Assembly (NCBI GenBank): GCA_036676235.1
Contig: JAKFDI010000012.1
Span: forward strand, 62,001 to 126,000
DNA: 64,000 nt
Direction: 5' to 3'
Origin: JAKFDI01 sp036676235
GTDB lineage: Bacteria; Pseudomonadota; Gammaproteobacteria; Burkholderiales; Burkholderiaceae_C
Shown here: piece after piece, positions 16,605 through 25,191 of the stretch
Numbering within the stretch: the first letter of the stretch is position 1
Layout of the letters: the number at the start of each line of letters is the position of its first letter
The notes under the pieces: model-generated
The model's input: the letters and a program-made list of their open reading frames with translations, nothing else
Database searches by the model: none
Told to the model about the DNA's origin: nothing
Program-made: the position numbers and the translations under genes

Positions 16605-17459
16605 TCAGTGGGTCTCGGCTTCGGCCTGCATGGCGAGATGGCCTTCGTGGTCGCGCGCCCAGAGGGTGGCGCGCCCGCCGTCGGTCTTGCCGCAGACGCT
16701 GAAGGGATGGATGTCGAAGAGCGGCCGCATGGCCTTGAAGCTGAAGCGGCGCACCGTGGCCTGCGGCTTCTCGCGGCGCAGCAGGTCGAGCAGCAGCGTC
16801 GCAATCAGTGGACCGTGCACCACCAGGCCCGGGTAGCCCTCCACGCTCGTCACGTAGGGCTGGTCGTAGTGGATGCGGTGGCCGTTGAAGGTGAGCGCCG
16901 AGTAGCGGAACAGCAGCACCGGATCGGGCACGATCTCGCGCTCGAAGGCGGCATCGCTGGGTGCGGCCTGCGGTGCGGCGGCTGGAGCGCCGGGCAGTGG
17001 CGGCTCGCGGTAGACGATGTCGTGCTCGTCGGTGATGGCGAGGCCTTGCGCGTTGGAAATCTCGTGCCGCACGGTCACGAACACCAGCGCACCGCTGCGG
17101 CCGTGCTTCACGTTCACGTCGGCAATGCGCGAGTGGCGCGTGATGGCCTCGCCCACGCGCAGCGGCTGATGGAACTGCAGCCGGCTTCCGGCCCACATGC
17201 GCCGCGGCAGCGGCACGGGCGGCAGGAAGCCGCCGCGCTTGGGGTGGCCGTCCGGCCCGAGTTCGGCCGCACGTACCGCGGGGTTGAAGAACATCCAATG
17301 CCAGGGCGGCGGCAGCGGAGCGCCAGGCGGCGGCAGCGGGTCGTCGCGGTCGAGCGTTGCCGCGAGAGCCGCTACGGCCTGCGCGCTGACCACGTCGTGC
17401 GCGCTGTCGGTGCGGCCGATCCAGTCGCGCAGGTGGTCGAGTGACGTGCTACTCGTCAT
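16605..17459 (-). CDS. FAS1-like / MaoC-N hot-dog hydratase (mesaconyl-C4-CoA hydratase-like)
   Basis: Protein of 284 residues in the family of 3-methylfumaryl-CoA (mesaconyl-C4-CoA) hydratase. A Pro-rich N-terminal stretch (LPPPGAPLPPPWHWMFF) leads to PRRMWAGSRLQF in the first hot-dog. The diagnostic C-terminal run is RIHYDQPY then VEGYPGLVVHGPL, the presumed active-site segment. Itaconyl- or mesaconyl-CoA-type hydratases work next to CitE-like lyases and CoA-transferases, and both occur in this island. The exact substrate cannot be fixed from sequence. Palindromic repeats lie just upstream of the start and beyond the partner dehydrogenase. Confidence 0.88.
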   Translation of the reverse strand: MTSSTSLDHLRDWIGRTDSAHDVVSAQAVAALAATLDRDDPLPPPGAPLPPPWHWMFFNPAVRAAELGPDGHPKRGGFLPPVPLPRRMWAGSRLQFHQPLRVGEAITRHSRIADVNVKHGRSGALVFVTVRHEISNAQGLAITDEHDIVYREPPLPGAPAAAPQAAPSDAAFEREIVPDPVLLFRYSALTFNGHRIHYDQPYVTSVEGYPGLVVHGPLIATLLLDLLRREKPQATVRRFSFKAMRPLFDIHPFSVCGKTDGGRATLWARDHEGHLAMQAEAETH

Positions 17460-17489
17460 GTGCGTCCTTCATCCGTCCGACACCCCACC

Positions 17490-17544
17490 CGTTCGCACTG
17501 AGGTATCGAAGTGCGCGTGGGGCTTCGATACCTCAGCCCGAACG
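17490..17544. repeat. Dispersed palindromic repeat, complete hairpin
   Basis: This is the best-formed copy in the window. TGAGGTATCGAAG pairs perfectly with CTTCGATACCTCA (13 bp), and outer CGTTCG pairs with CGAACG. It lies between the hydratase start and the thiolase-homologue stop, where a strong mRNA hairpin would separate two gene pairs transcribed in the same direction. Confidence 0.85.
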
Positions 17545-17556
17545 GAGACAAGGTGG

Positions 17557-18732
17557 TCACAACACGTCCCCCGTCCCCAGGATTGCCGTCGCCTGGCTCG
17601 ACAGCGTGCCGCCGTTGCCGTGTGCCAGCGCGGTCTTCACGCCTTGCACCTGCCGATCGCCAGCCTCGCCGCGCAACTGCCGCACGGCCTCGATCAACGC
17701 AAAGATGCCGTACATGCCCGGATGCACACACGACAGCCCGCCGCCGTTGGTGTTGACCGGCAGCCGCCCGCCCGGCGCGATGCCGCCGTCCACAACGAAC
17801 CCGCCGGCCTCGCCCTTGGGGCAGAAGCCGAGGTCTTCGAGAAAGAGCAGCGTGTTGATGGTGAAGGCGTCATACAGCTCGACCACGCCGATGTCCTTCG
17901 GCGCGAGCCCGGCCATCGCGAAGGCCTCGGCGCCGGATTGCCGCGCCGCGGTCACCGTCAGATCGTGCATGGCCGAGATCTGCCGGTTCCACACCGCCGT
18001 CGCATTGCCCAGCACGTAGACGGGCGGGCGCGGCAGGTCGCGGGCACGTTCGGCGCGCACCAGCACGATCGCGCCGCCGCCGTCGCTCACCAGGCAGCAG
18101 TCGCGCACCGACAGCGGGTCCGAGACCATGCGCGCGGCCAGCACGTCGTCGATGCTCAAGGGATCACGGCTGAAGGCCTCGGGGTTGAGCTGCGCCCACC
18201 GGCGGGCAGCAACGGCCACCTCGGCCAGATGCCGCCGCGTGGTGCCGTACTGGTGCATGTGGCGCGAGGCCGCGAGCGCGTAGGCCGTCACCGGCAGCAT
18301 CGGCTCGTAGGGATGCTCGTAGGGCTGCGGGTCGAGAAAGCGCCGCGACGCCACGACCTCCTTGCGCCCGAACGCGGCCGAGCGCTGCGCGCTGCCGTAG
18401 CACACCAGCACCGCCTGGCATTGACCGGCTTCCAGCGCCATCACCGCCGGCAGCAGGTGGGCGATGAAGCTGGAGCCGCCGAGCATGGTGCCGTCCACGT
18501 AGCGCGGGTTGAGGCCCAGGTGTTCGATCACCGGCATCGGCCACATGGTGGCGCTGACGCTGCAGGTGGCGATGCCGTCGATGTCGCGCATCGTGAGGCC
18601 CGCGTCGGCCACGGCGGCATGTGCAGCGCGGGCGAGCAGCGACATGTCGCTGGAGCCGGGCGTCTCACCGCAGCCGTAGGTGGCGGCGCCGACGATGGCG
18701 GCCTTGCCCCGCAGCGATCGAAGCTCACTCAT
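17557..18732 (-). CDS. Thiolase-fold protein lacking the nucleophilic Cys (Ltp2-like aldolase candidate)
   Basis: Thiolase-superfamily protein of 391 residues. At the position of the acylated cysteine it reads GTMLGGSSF, which places Met or Leu where thiolases have Cys. The second active-site loop reads GGGLSCVHPGMYG instead of GHPLGATG. Both changes match the Ltp2 group, which pairs with a DUF35 protein and performs retro-aldol cleavage of a tertiary-alcohol acyl-CoA in steroid side-chain breakdown. A DUF35 gene overlaps its start by 4 bp, which strengthens the assignment. A true ketothiolase role is unlikely; the natural substrate is unknown. Confidence 0.88.
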   Translation of the reverse strand: MSELRSLRGKAAIVGAATYGCGETPGSSDMSLLARAAHAAVADAGLTMRDIDGIATCSVSATMWPMPVIEHLGLNPRYVDGTMLGGSSFIAHLLPAVMALEAGQCQAVLVCYGSAQRSAAFGRKEVVASRRFLDPQPYEHPYEPMLPVTAYALAASRHMHQYGTTRRHLAEVAVAARRWAQLNPEAFSRDPLSIDDVLAARMVSDPLSVRDCCLVSDGGGAIVLVRAERARDLPRPPVYVLGNATAVWNRQISAMHDLTVTAARQSGAEAFAMAGLAPKDIGVVELYDAFTINTLLFLEDLGFCPKGEAGGFVVDGGIAPGGRLPVNTNGGGLSCVHPGMYGIFALIEAVRQLRGEAGDRQVQGVKTALAHGNGGTLSSQATAILGTGDVL

Positions 18733-19133
18733 CGTGCGCCCTCCCCGCCCAGCGCGTCGAAGACCACGAGTCCGCGGCCTTCCTTGATCTGCACCCGCGC
18801 CTTGACCCGCTGGCCGATATGCGCAGGCACCGCACCCTCGACCCGACTCATCAGCCGCACACCTTCGTCCAGGTCGATGAGCGACACGTTGAGGTCGCCA
18901 CCGGCCTCCGGCTTGCGCCGCACGGTGGTCACGGCGTAGACGGTCCCCAGCCCCGACGGCGCCTCCCACACGAGCGGCGCGGCGCCGCAATGCGGGCACA
19001 GCTCGCGCGGATGGAATACCGCGCGCTTGCAGGCGCCGCAGCGCTGGATGAGAAAGCGGCCGTCGTCGAGCGCGGCCTGGTACTGCGCGTCGACGGGCAG
19101 CGGAAGTTCGTTCGTCATCAGGTTCTTCGTCAT
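18729..19133 (-). CDS. Zn-ribbon / OB-fold DUF35 protein, partner of the thiolase homologue
   Basis: Small protein of 134 residues. Four cysteines in a rubredoxin-like zinc ribbon (CGACKRAVFHPRELCPHCG, about residues 32-50) precede an OB-fold with GLGTVYAVTTVRR and LIDLDEGVRL. Such proteins form complexes with thiolase-fold enzymes and gate CoA-substrate entry; in the ChsH2-Ltp2 system the DUF35 domain is required for aldolase activity. The 4-bp overlap with the Cys-less thiolase gene indicates co-translation and a stable complex. A second in-frame ATG five codons in (19118) could be the real start. Confidence 0.92.
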   Translation of the reverse strand: MTKNLMTNELPLPVDAQYQAALDDGRFLIQRCGACKRAVFHPRELCPHCGAAPLVWEAPSGLGTVYAVTTVRRKPEAGGDLNVSLIDLDEGVRLMSRVEGAVPAHIGQRVKARVQIKEGRGLVVFDALGGEGAR

Positions 19134-19162
19134 TCGGGAACGGTCGTGGAATCAGTCAAAAA

Positions 19163-19232
19163 CCCGCTCGTCCTGAGGTATCGAAGCCTCTGCGGCGTGC
19201 ATACGGCCCTTCGATAACTCAGGGCGAACGGG
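19163..19232. repeat. Dispersed palindromic repeat
   Basis: CCTGAGGTATCGAAG faces CTTCGATAACTCAGG with one mismatch, and the outer part ends in GCGAACGGG. It sits between the start of the DUF35 gene and the stop of the CaiB gene, again separating gene sets of the island. Confidence 0.8.
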
Positions 19233-19249
19233 ATGGTGGTGAGCGCGGA

Positions 19250-20428
19250 TCACACCATGCCGGCCGCATGCCAGCCGGTGATCTGTTCAGCGTCGAAGCC
19301 GAGTTCGCCCAGCACCGCGTCGGTGTGCTGGCCCAGCGCCGGCACGCCGTCCATGCGCGGCGTGAAGCCGCTGTGTCGTCCCGGCGGGTACAGCGCCGGC
19401 ACCGGGCCGGCAGGTGTGTCGATCTCGGTCCAGCGCTCGCGCGCCTTGAGCTGCGGGTGCTGCCACAGATCGGCGGTGGTGTTCACGCGCGCGGTGGCGA
19501 TCTGCGCGCGCTCCAGCCTCGCCTCGGCCTCGTCGCGCGTCAGCGTCGCGAAGCACTCGGCGATCTGCGCATCGAGCGCGGCGCGGTTCGTCGTGCGCAG
19601 CGTGTTGTTGGCAAAGCGCGGGTCGTCGGCGAGCGCCGCGTCCTGCAGCACCTCGGCGCAGAAGCGCTTCCATTCGCGCTCGTTCTGCACGCCCATCATC
19701 ACCGTCAGGCCGTCGCCGGCGGTGAAGGGGCCGTAGGGCACGACGCTCGGATGGAAGGCGCCGGTGCGCGGTGCGGGCTCACCGCCGCCGAAGGTGTAGT
19801 ACATCGGGTTGCCCATCCATTCGGTGAGCGACTCCAGCATCGACACGTCCACATGCGAGCCGCGGCCCGTGCGCTCGCGCAGCAGCAGCGCGGCCAGCAC
19901 GCTGGAATAGGCGTACATGCCGGCGCTCACGTCGGCGGCCGAGAAGCCGGTGCGCGCCATGGCGTCCGGCGTGCCGGTGGCGTTCAGCAGGCCGGCTTCG
20001 GCCTGCACCATCAGGTCGTAGGCCTTCTTGTCGCGGTACGGGCCGTCGTCGCCATAGCCCGAGATGTCGCACACGACGAGCCGCGGGTGCTTGGCATGCA
20101 GCGCCTCGAACGACAGCCCGAGCCGCGCCGCCGCACCGGGCGCGAGGTTCTGCACGATGACGTCGGTGCGGGCGACGAGGCGTTCGAGCACCGGCGCCGC
20201 ATCGGCATGCTTCAGGTCCAGCGTCAGGCTTTCCTTGGAGCGGTTGGCCCACACGAAGTACGACGACAGGCCGTTCACCCGCTGGTCGTAGCCGCGGGCG
20301 AAATCGCCCACGCCCGGCCGCTCGATCTTGATGATGCGCGCGCCCAGGTCGGCCAGGTGGCGGGTGCAGACCGGGGCCGCCACGGCATGTTCGAGCGCGA
20401 GGATGGTGATGCCGTCGAGGGGTCGCAT
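19250..20428 (-). CDS. CaiB/BaiF family (class III) CoA-transferase
   Basis: Class III CoA-transferase of 392 residues that moves CoA between carboxylic acids through an aspartyl intermediate. The opening LDGITILALEHAVAAP, the IIKIERPGVGDFAR segment and the catalytic aspartate in AYDLMVQAEAGL are visible, with GRGSHVDVSMLE further on. Two activation routes (this transferase and ligases) are thus present in the island. Nearness to a mesaconyl-CoA-hydratase-like protein and a CitE-like lyase recalls itaconate or mesaconate degradation, in which such a transferase starts the pathway; this is inference. Confidence 0.92.
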   Translation of the reverse strand: MRPLDGITILALEHAVAAPVCTRHLADLGARIIKIERPGVGDFARGYDQRVNGLSSYFVWANRSKESLTLDLKHADAAPVLERLVARTDVIVQNLAPGAAARLGLSFEALHAKHPRLVVCDISGYGDDGPYRDKKAYDLMVQAEAGLLNATGTPDAMARTGFSAADVSAGMYAYSSVLAALLLRERTGRGSHVDVSMLESLTEWMGNPMYYTFGGGEPAPRTGAFHPSVVPYGPFTAGDGLTVMMGVQNEREWKRFCAEVLQDAALADDPRFANNTLRTTNRAALDAQIAECFATLTRDEAEARLERAQIATARVNTTADLWQHPQLKARERWTEIDTPAGPVPALYPPGRHSGFTPRMDGVPALGQHTDAVLGELGFDAEQITGWHAAGMV

Positions 20429-20535
20429 GGGGCTGGTTCGTGAAGTTCAAGCGCAAGCATGCCGCGGACCGTCGCCGGGCGCTATTTGCGATTGCGAAAG
20501 AGGGCGTTCGCAGGAGGGATCCGGGCTTGGCGCGC

Positions 20536-22077
20536 TCAGCCGCACAGCGCCAGCAACTCCCGCTTCAGCACCTTCCCGCTCTGCGTCATCGGAAAGCCCT
20601 GCACCGTGCGCACCTGCGCCGGCCGCTTGTAGGGCGCGAGGTGCTCGCGCAGATGGGCCTGCAGCGCAGCTTCGTCCAGCACCTCACCCGCACGCAGTTC
20701 GACGAAGGCGAGGATGGCTTCGTTGCCGTCGGCCTCCGGCCGGCCGACCACCGCCGAGCGCTGCACCGCCGCGAAGGCATTGAGCACGGCCTCCACCTCG
20801 GCCGGGTACACGTTGAAGCCCGAGCGCACGATCATTTCCTTGAGCCGGCCGACGACGAAGAGCGCGCCGTCGGGCGCCATCTCGCCGAGGTCGCCGCTCG
20901 CGTACCAGCCGCCTTCGCGCATGACCTGCGCGGTGGCCGTCTCGTCGCGGAAGTAGCCCGGCATGAGGCCGCGGCCGCGCATCCAGATCTCGCCGCGCTC
21001 GCCGGGCGGCAGGTCGCGCCCTTGCGCGTCGACGATGCGCAACGCCCCACCCTCGACGCGGTAGCCGGCCGAGGTGTCGTCGCGCGGCACGTTCATCGGC
21101 GTGATGGCCACCGAGCCGGCGTATTCCGACAACCCGTAGCCGTGGTGCAGCGGCAGGCCGAAGCAGCGCTCCACCCGCTGCTTGAGCGCCATGTCCAGCG
21201 GGCCGGCGCCGGTGTAGAGGTAGCGCAGCTGCGGCGCGGGCGGCGGCACGGCGATGCCGTGCTCGTCGATGTGCGCGAGCAGCCGCGAGAACAGCGTGGG
21301 CGGCCCCTGCAGGTTGGAGACGCGGTGATGCGCCAGCGCGTCCATCATGTCGGCCGGGTCGAACTGGCTGCGCATCACGAGGCTGGCGCCCGCATGCAGC
21401 GAGGCGAGCAGCACGGTGCCGAGGCCAAAGATGTGCGTCATCGGCAGGTAGGCGTAGCTGCGGTCCTCAGGCCCGAGCCCGCGCGACAGCGCCGAGATGC
21501 GGGCGAAGTGCAGCACGCCGTCGTGCGTGAGCATCACGCCCTTGGGCGTGCCGCTGGTGCCGGAGGTGAAGATCACCGCGGCCACGCGCTCGGCGAGTTC
21601 GCCTTCCTGTGGCGTGGCCTCGATGCGCACGGCGCTGCGTTCCATGCCCCGCAGCGCCGACGGCTGCGCCGCGTGGCGGCGGGCGTGGGCGGCCGCAGCA
21701 TCCGACGCAGCGGACGTGAAATACACAAGCCGCGGATCGGCCTTGGCGATGAAGCCCGCCACCTCGCCCGGCGCCATGCGCGCATTCACGCCGCACGACC
21801 AGGCGCCCACGCGGCTGCACGCCAGGATGAGCGCCGCGTGCTCGGGGCAGTTCTCCGCCACGATGAGCACGCGGTCGCCGAGGTCCACGCCTTCGGCGCG
21901 CAGTTCGGCTTCGGCGATGTCCACCCGCCGGCCGAGCGCGGCGAAGTCCAGCGCTTCGTTCACACCATGCAGGAAGACTCGTTCCGGACAGCGCCGCAGC
22001 CAGTCGTCGAAGGGCTCGTGCAGCCGCGCCGGCTCGCCGATGCGCGCGCGGCCGGAACCGCCCCCGCTCGTGCTCAC
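20536..22077 (-). CDS. Acyl-CoA synthetase
   Basis: Third adenylate-forming ligase, 513 residues. It has IFTSGTSGTPKGVMLTHDG, GYGLSEYAGS, YASGDLGEM, GRLKEMIVRSGFNVYPAEVE and TQSGKVLKREL. The GTG at 22077 overlaps the stop of the upstream receptor gene as GTGA, so receptor and ligase are translated as a pair; this suggests that the acid bound by the receptor is the one activated here. No ATG gives a sensible start in this frame without running into the receptor gene. Confidence 0.92.
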   Translation of the reverse strand: MSTSGGGSGRARIGEPARLHEPFDDWLRRCPERVFLHGVNEALDFAALGRRVDIAEAELRAEGVDLGDRVLIVAENCPEHAALILACSRVGAWSCGVNARMAPGEVAGFIAKADPRLVYFTSAASDAAAAHARRHAAQPSALRGMERSAVRIEATPQEGELAERVAAVIFTSGTSGTPKGVMLTHDGVLHFARISALSRGLGPEDRSYAYLPMTHIFGLGTVLLASLHAGASLVMRSQFDPADMMDALAHHRVSNLQGPPTLFSRLLAHIDEHGIAVPPPAPQLRYLYTGAGPLDMALKQRVERCFGLPLHHGYGLSEYAGSVAITPMNVPRDDTSAGYRVEGGALRIVDAQGRDLPPGERGEIWMRGRGLMPGYFRDETATAQVMREGGWYASGDLGEMAPDGALFVVGRLKEMIVRSGFNVYPAEVEAVLNAFAAVQRSAVVGRPEADGNEAILAFVELRAGEVLDEAALQAHLREHLAPYKRPAQVRTVQGFPMTQSGKVLKRELLALCG

Positions 22078-23042
22078 TGCTGCGGCAAGTTCTTGGTGAC
22101 GGCGCTCCACATCGTGCGCTCCTTGGCGGCGCGCTCGGCCAGCACCTTGGGTGCGCCCAGCCACAGCTCGTAGCCCTGGTCGACGAGCAGCTTGTTGAGC
22201 TCGGGCTGCTTCAGCGCCTTGTTGATGGCCTGGTTGTAGCGGGCCACCAGCTCGGCCGGCATGTGGGCCGGGCCGTAGACGCCGTACCAGCCGCCCACGT
22301 CGAAGCCGGGCACGCCGGCCTCGGCCATCGTCGGCGTGTCGGGCAGCGAGGGGTTGCGCTCGGGCGAGGTCACGGCCATCGCGTGAACGCGGCCGCCGGC
22401 GACATAGTTGCGCGCGGTGCTGACGATGTCGAACATCATCGTCAATTGGCCGCCGATCACGTCGGTCATCGCCGGCGCATTGCCCTTGTAGGGAATGTGC
22501 GTGAGCTTCATGTCGGTCTTCAGCGCGAAGAGTTCGCCACTCAGGTGGTTGGAAGCGCCGATGCCGGCCGAGCCGTAGGTCACCTTGCCCGGGTTCTCTT
22601 TCGCGTAGGCCATCAGTTCGCGCAGGTTCTTGAACGGCAGGTCCTTGTTGACGACCAGCAGGTTGTAGTAACTCAGCACCGGCGACAGCGGCGTGAGGTC
22701 CTTCACCGTGTCGAAGGGCATCTTCTTCATGACGCTCGGGCTGATCGTCATGGTCGGGCTGGCCGCGAACCACAGCGTGTGGCCGTCCGGTGCCGCCTTG
22801 GCCACCGTGTCGCCGGCAATCGTCGCGTTGGCGCCCGGCTTGTTCTCGACGATCACCTGCAGGCCCAGCTCTTTCGAGAGCACCGGGGCGATCTGGCGCG
22901 CCGCCGCGTCCACCGGGCCGCCGGCGCTGTAGCCGACGATGAGGCGCACCGGTTGGGTGCTCTGTGCAAACGCCGGCGCAGTGCCGAGCAGCAAGGCGCC
23001 GAATGCGACAGCGCCGCGCCGGGTGAGTCGGAAAGCGGTCAT
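22074..23042 (-). CDS. Bug/TctC-family substrate-binding protein
   Basis: Periplasmic receptor of 322 residues with AGGAGA before the ATG. A signal peptide (MTAFRLTRRGAVAFGALLL, cleaved near APAFAQS) is followed by LIVGYSAGGPVDAA, VIVENKPGANATIAG, TYGSAGIGASNHLSG and THIPYKGNAPAM. It leads the third module of the island, overlaps the ligase gene and is divergent from a LysR regulator 231 bp away. The usual arrangement is LysR sensing a metabolite and activating receptor plus catabolic genes from the shared intergenic region. Confidence 0.94.
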   Translation of the reverse strand: MTAFRLTRRGAVAFGALLLGTAPAFAQSTQPVRLIVGYSAGGPVDAAARQIAPVLSKELGLQVIVENKPGANATIAGDTVAKAAPDGHTLWFAASPTMTISPSVMKKMPFDTVKDLTPLSPVLSYYNLLVVNKDLPFKNLRELMAYAKENPGKVTYGSAGIGASNHLSGELFALKTDMKLTHIPYKGNAPAMTDVIGGQLTMMFDIVSTARNYVAGGRVHAMAVTSPERNPSLPDTPTMAEAGVPGFDVGGWYGVYGPAHMPAELVARYNQAINKALKQPELNKLLVDQGYELWLGAPKVLAERAAKERTMWSAVTKNLPQQ

Positions 23043-23134
23043 GGGGGTCTCCTGTGGGTTCGAGTGCGTGTCATGCCACGGCGCACGGCGCTTGGGCAAG
23101 CAGGCGCAGCTTCGTCGCCGCGAGCCGCCGGCGC

Positions 23135-23162
23135 AATTCGAATTTCTGGAAGCGGGGCTTCC
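23135..23162. promoter_or_regulatory. Palindromic sites in the divergent LysR/receptor intergenic region
   Basis: AATTCGAATT (23135-23144) is a perfect 10-bp palindrome, and GGAAGC-GGG-GCTTCC (23148-23162) is a perfect 6-bp inverted repeat beside it. The imperfect TTC-N9-GAA spanning both has the spacing of a LysR T-N11-A box. Position between the divergent LysR gene and the receptor operon supports a binding-site role; this is a pattern match only. Confidence 0.35.
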
Positions 23163-23273
23163 GTTCAGCCGAAGAGGGGTTTGCCCGCGGTGCCCGGCGC
23201 GCGGGTTCGGCCGTCAGGCAAGCGGCCACAATCGGCGGCTCGGCGCCACTGGCCGGCGCCCCGGTGGAAGACC

Positions 23274-24212
23274 ATGCATTTCGATCTGTTCGACCTTCGG
23301 TTGTTCGTCTTCGTCGCCGAGGAAAACAACCTGCGCCGCGGCGCCGAGCGTGCCTGCATCTCGCTCGCGGCGGCGAGCACGCGCATCAAGCAGCTCGAAG
23401 AGAACATGGGCGCCAAGATGCTCTACCGCAAGGCGCATGGCGTGGAGCTGACGCCCGCCGGCGAGGCACTGCTGCACCACGCGCGGCGCGTGCTGCAGCA
23501 GGTGGAACACCTGAAGTGCGACCTGCGCGACTACGCCGCCGGCGTGAAAGGCCATGTGCGGCTGCTGGCCAACACCACCTCCATCACCAGCGCCTACCTG
23601 CCGTCGGCCCTGGCCAGTTTTCTCGCACAGCAGCCGGACGTGAGCATCGACCTGCACGAACGCCTGAGCCAGGACATCGTGATCGCCATCAACGAGGCGC
23701 AGGCCGACATCGGCATCGTCGCCGGGGATGTGGACACCGAAGGGCTGGAGGTGCGGCGCTTCGCGAGCGACGAACTCGTCGTCGTGGTGCCCGCGGGCCA
23801 CCGCCTCGCGGGCGCCACGCAGACCACCTTCCTCGACACGCTCGACGAATCGCATGTTTCGCTGCCGGACGGCAGCGCGCTCGCCAACTTTCTGCCGCCC
23901 ATCGCCCGGTCCATCGGCCGGCAGCTCGGTTTTCGGGTGCAGGTGGGCAGCTTCGAGGCGATCTGCCTGCTGGTGGAAGCGGGCGTCGGCATCGGCGTGA
24001 TCCCGCGCTCGTCGGCGCTGCGGCATGCGCGCACGATGAAGATCCGGCTGGTGGCGCTGACCGATCCCTGGGCCACGCGCGAGATGAAGATCGTCAACCG
24101 CGCGGGCATTGCCATGCCCAAGCTGTCGATGGAATTGGTGCGGCACCTCGAGAACTACGAGGCAGCGCAGGACCGCAGCGAAACGCCGGCTGCACAGGCG
24201 CCATCAGCCTGA
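23274..24212 (+). CDS. LysR-family transcriptional regulator
   Basis: LysR-type regulator of 312 residues. The winged helix-turn-helix lies in the first 60 residues (LFVFVAEENNLRRGAERACISLAAASTRIKQLE) and the periplasmic-binding-like effector domain follows. The ATG at 23274 is preceded by GGTGGAAG. It is transcribed away from the receptor-ligase-CaiB genes and most likely regulates them together with itself. The C-terminal 20 residues are polar and Ala-rich and probably unstructured. Confidence 0.92.
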   Translation: MHFDLFDLRLFVFVAEENNLRRGAERACISLAAASTRIKQLEENMGAKMLYRKAHGVELTPAGEALLHHARRVLQQVEHLKCDLRDYAAGVKGHVRLLANTTSITSAYLPSALASFLAQQPDVSIDLHERLSQDIVIAINEAQADIGIVAGDVDTEGLEVRRFASDELVVVVPAGHRLAGATQTTFLDTLDESHVSLPDGSALANFLPPIARSIGRQLGFRVQVGSFEAICLLVEAGVGIGVIPRSSALRHARTMKIRLVALTDPWATREMKIVNRAGIAMPKLSMELVRHLENYEAAQDRSETPAAQAPSA

Positions 24213-24268
24213 AGCCCTGGGGCGGCAGCAGCACCCTCGCGAAAGCGCAGGCTCTGCGGCGCGTCGGG

Positions 24269-25183
24269 CTACGGACGACCCCGCCCGGTGTCCTGGTCGG
24301 CAAGCGCCTCGCACAGGCGGGAGGCGGCGACGGACAGTCCGTCCCTGCGCATCGCCAACGAAACCATGAGCCGCCGCCGCGCACGTTCGTTCGACAAGGA
24401 GACGAAGCGGATCTGCTCGTTGGTCGTCATCGCCGCCACGCCGGGCACGAGAGCCACGCCAAGGCCGCTGCCCACCAGGCCGATCACCGTCTGGATCTGC
24501 GTCGCATCCTGGGTGACCCGCGGCGTGAAGCCGGCGTCGCGGCAGGCCTGCAGCACGATCGAGCGCAGACCGGGCACGTGCGTCTTCGAGAACATGACGA
24601 AGGACTCGTCACGCAACGATGACAGCGCAATGCGCTTGCGCGCGGCCAACGCGTGCGTGCGTGGCAGCACGGCGATCAGGTCGTCTGCCTCGACGTCGAT
24701 CAGGTCCATGTCACCGATGTCGTCCACCGGCGTGCGGACCGCGCCCACGTCGAGCCGCCCGTCACGCAGCATCGACAGGATGCTGACCGTCGTGCCCTCC
24801 ACCAGTTCGAGGCGCACGCCGGGATGGCGGGCCAGAAACCGCGGCAGCTTGCGCGGCAACAGCCGGTACGAAGCCGAGCCGACGAAGCCCAGCCGCACCG
24901 TGCCCCACTCGCCGAGCGCCACCATGCGCGCGATCTGCCGCGCCTGCTCGGCATGCGCCAGGCTGCGCCGTGCCTCGACAAGAAAGGCCTCGCCCGCGTT
25001 GGTGAGCACGACGCCGCGCGGCGTGCGGTGAAACAACGAGACGCCGAGCGCGTCTTCCAGCTTGCGGATCGAGACCGACAGCGCCGGCTGGGCGATGAAT
25101 GCCTGTTCGGCCGCCCGGCGAAAGCTGCCGGCTTCGGCAATCGCCACGAAATGGCCCAACTGGCGAAGTTCGAAGTTCGGCAT
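24269..25183 (-). CDS. LysR-family transcriptional regulator
   Basis: LysR-type regulator of 304 residues, similar in layout to the CynR/CbbR group. The N-terminal helix-turn-helix reads GSFRRAAEQAFIAQPALSVS, then IRKLEDALGVSLFHR. The ATG at 25183 gives the standard start MPNFELRQLGHFVAI; an upstream ATG at 25234 would cross the operator region and is less likely. It is divergent from the LivK-like receptor and alcohol dehydrogenase, with two tandem T-N11-A boxes in the 137-bp gap. Its 3' end converges on the LysR gene at 23274. Confidence 0.92.
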   Translation of the reverse strand: MPNFELRQLGHFVAIAEAGSFRRAAEQAFIAQPALSVSIRKLEDALGVSLFHRTPRGVVLTNAGEAFLVEARRSLAHAEQARQIARMVALGEWGTVRLGFVGSASYRLLPRKLPRFLARHPGVRLELVEGTTVSILSMLRDGRLDVGAVRTPVDDIGDMDLIDVEADDLIAVLPRTHALAARKRIALSSLRDESFVMFSKTHVPGLRSIVLQACRDAGFTPRVTQDATQIQTVIGLVGSGLGVALVPGVAAMTTNEQIRFVSLSNERARRRLMVSLAMRRDGLSVAASRLCEALADQDTGRGRP

Positions 25184-25191
25184 GGGGTTTG

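Noticed and set aside
22263..24212. A 649-codon plus-strand frame ending in the LysR gene
   Set aside because: The first 337 codons are antisense to the Bug receptor gene. The helix-turn-helix and a ribosome-binding site mark the start at 23274.
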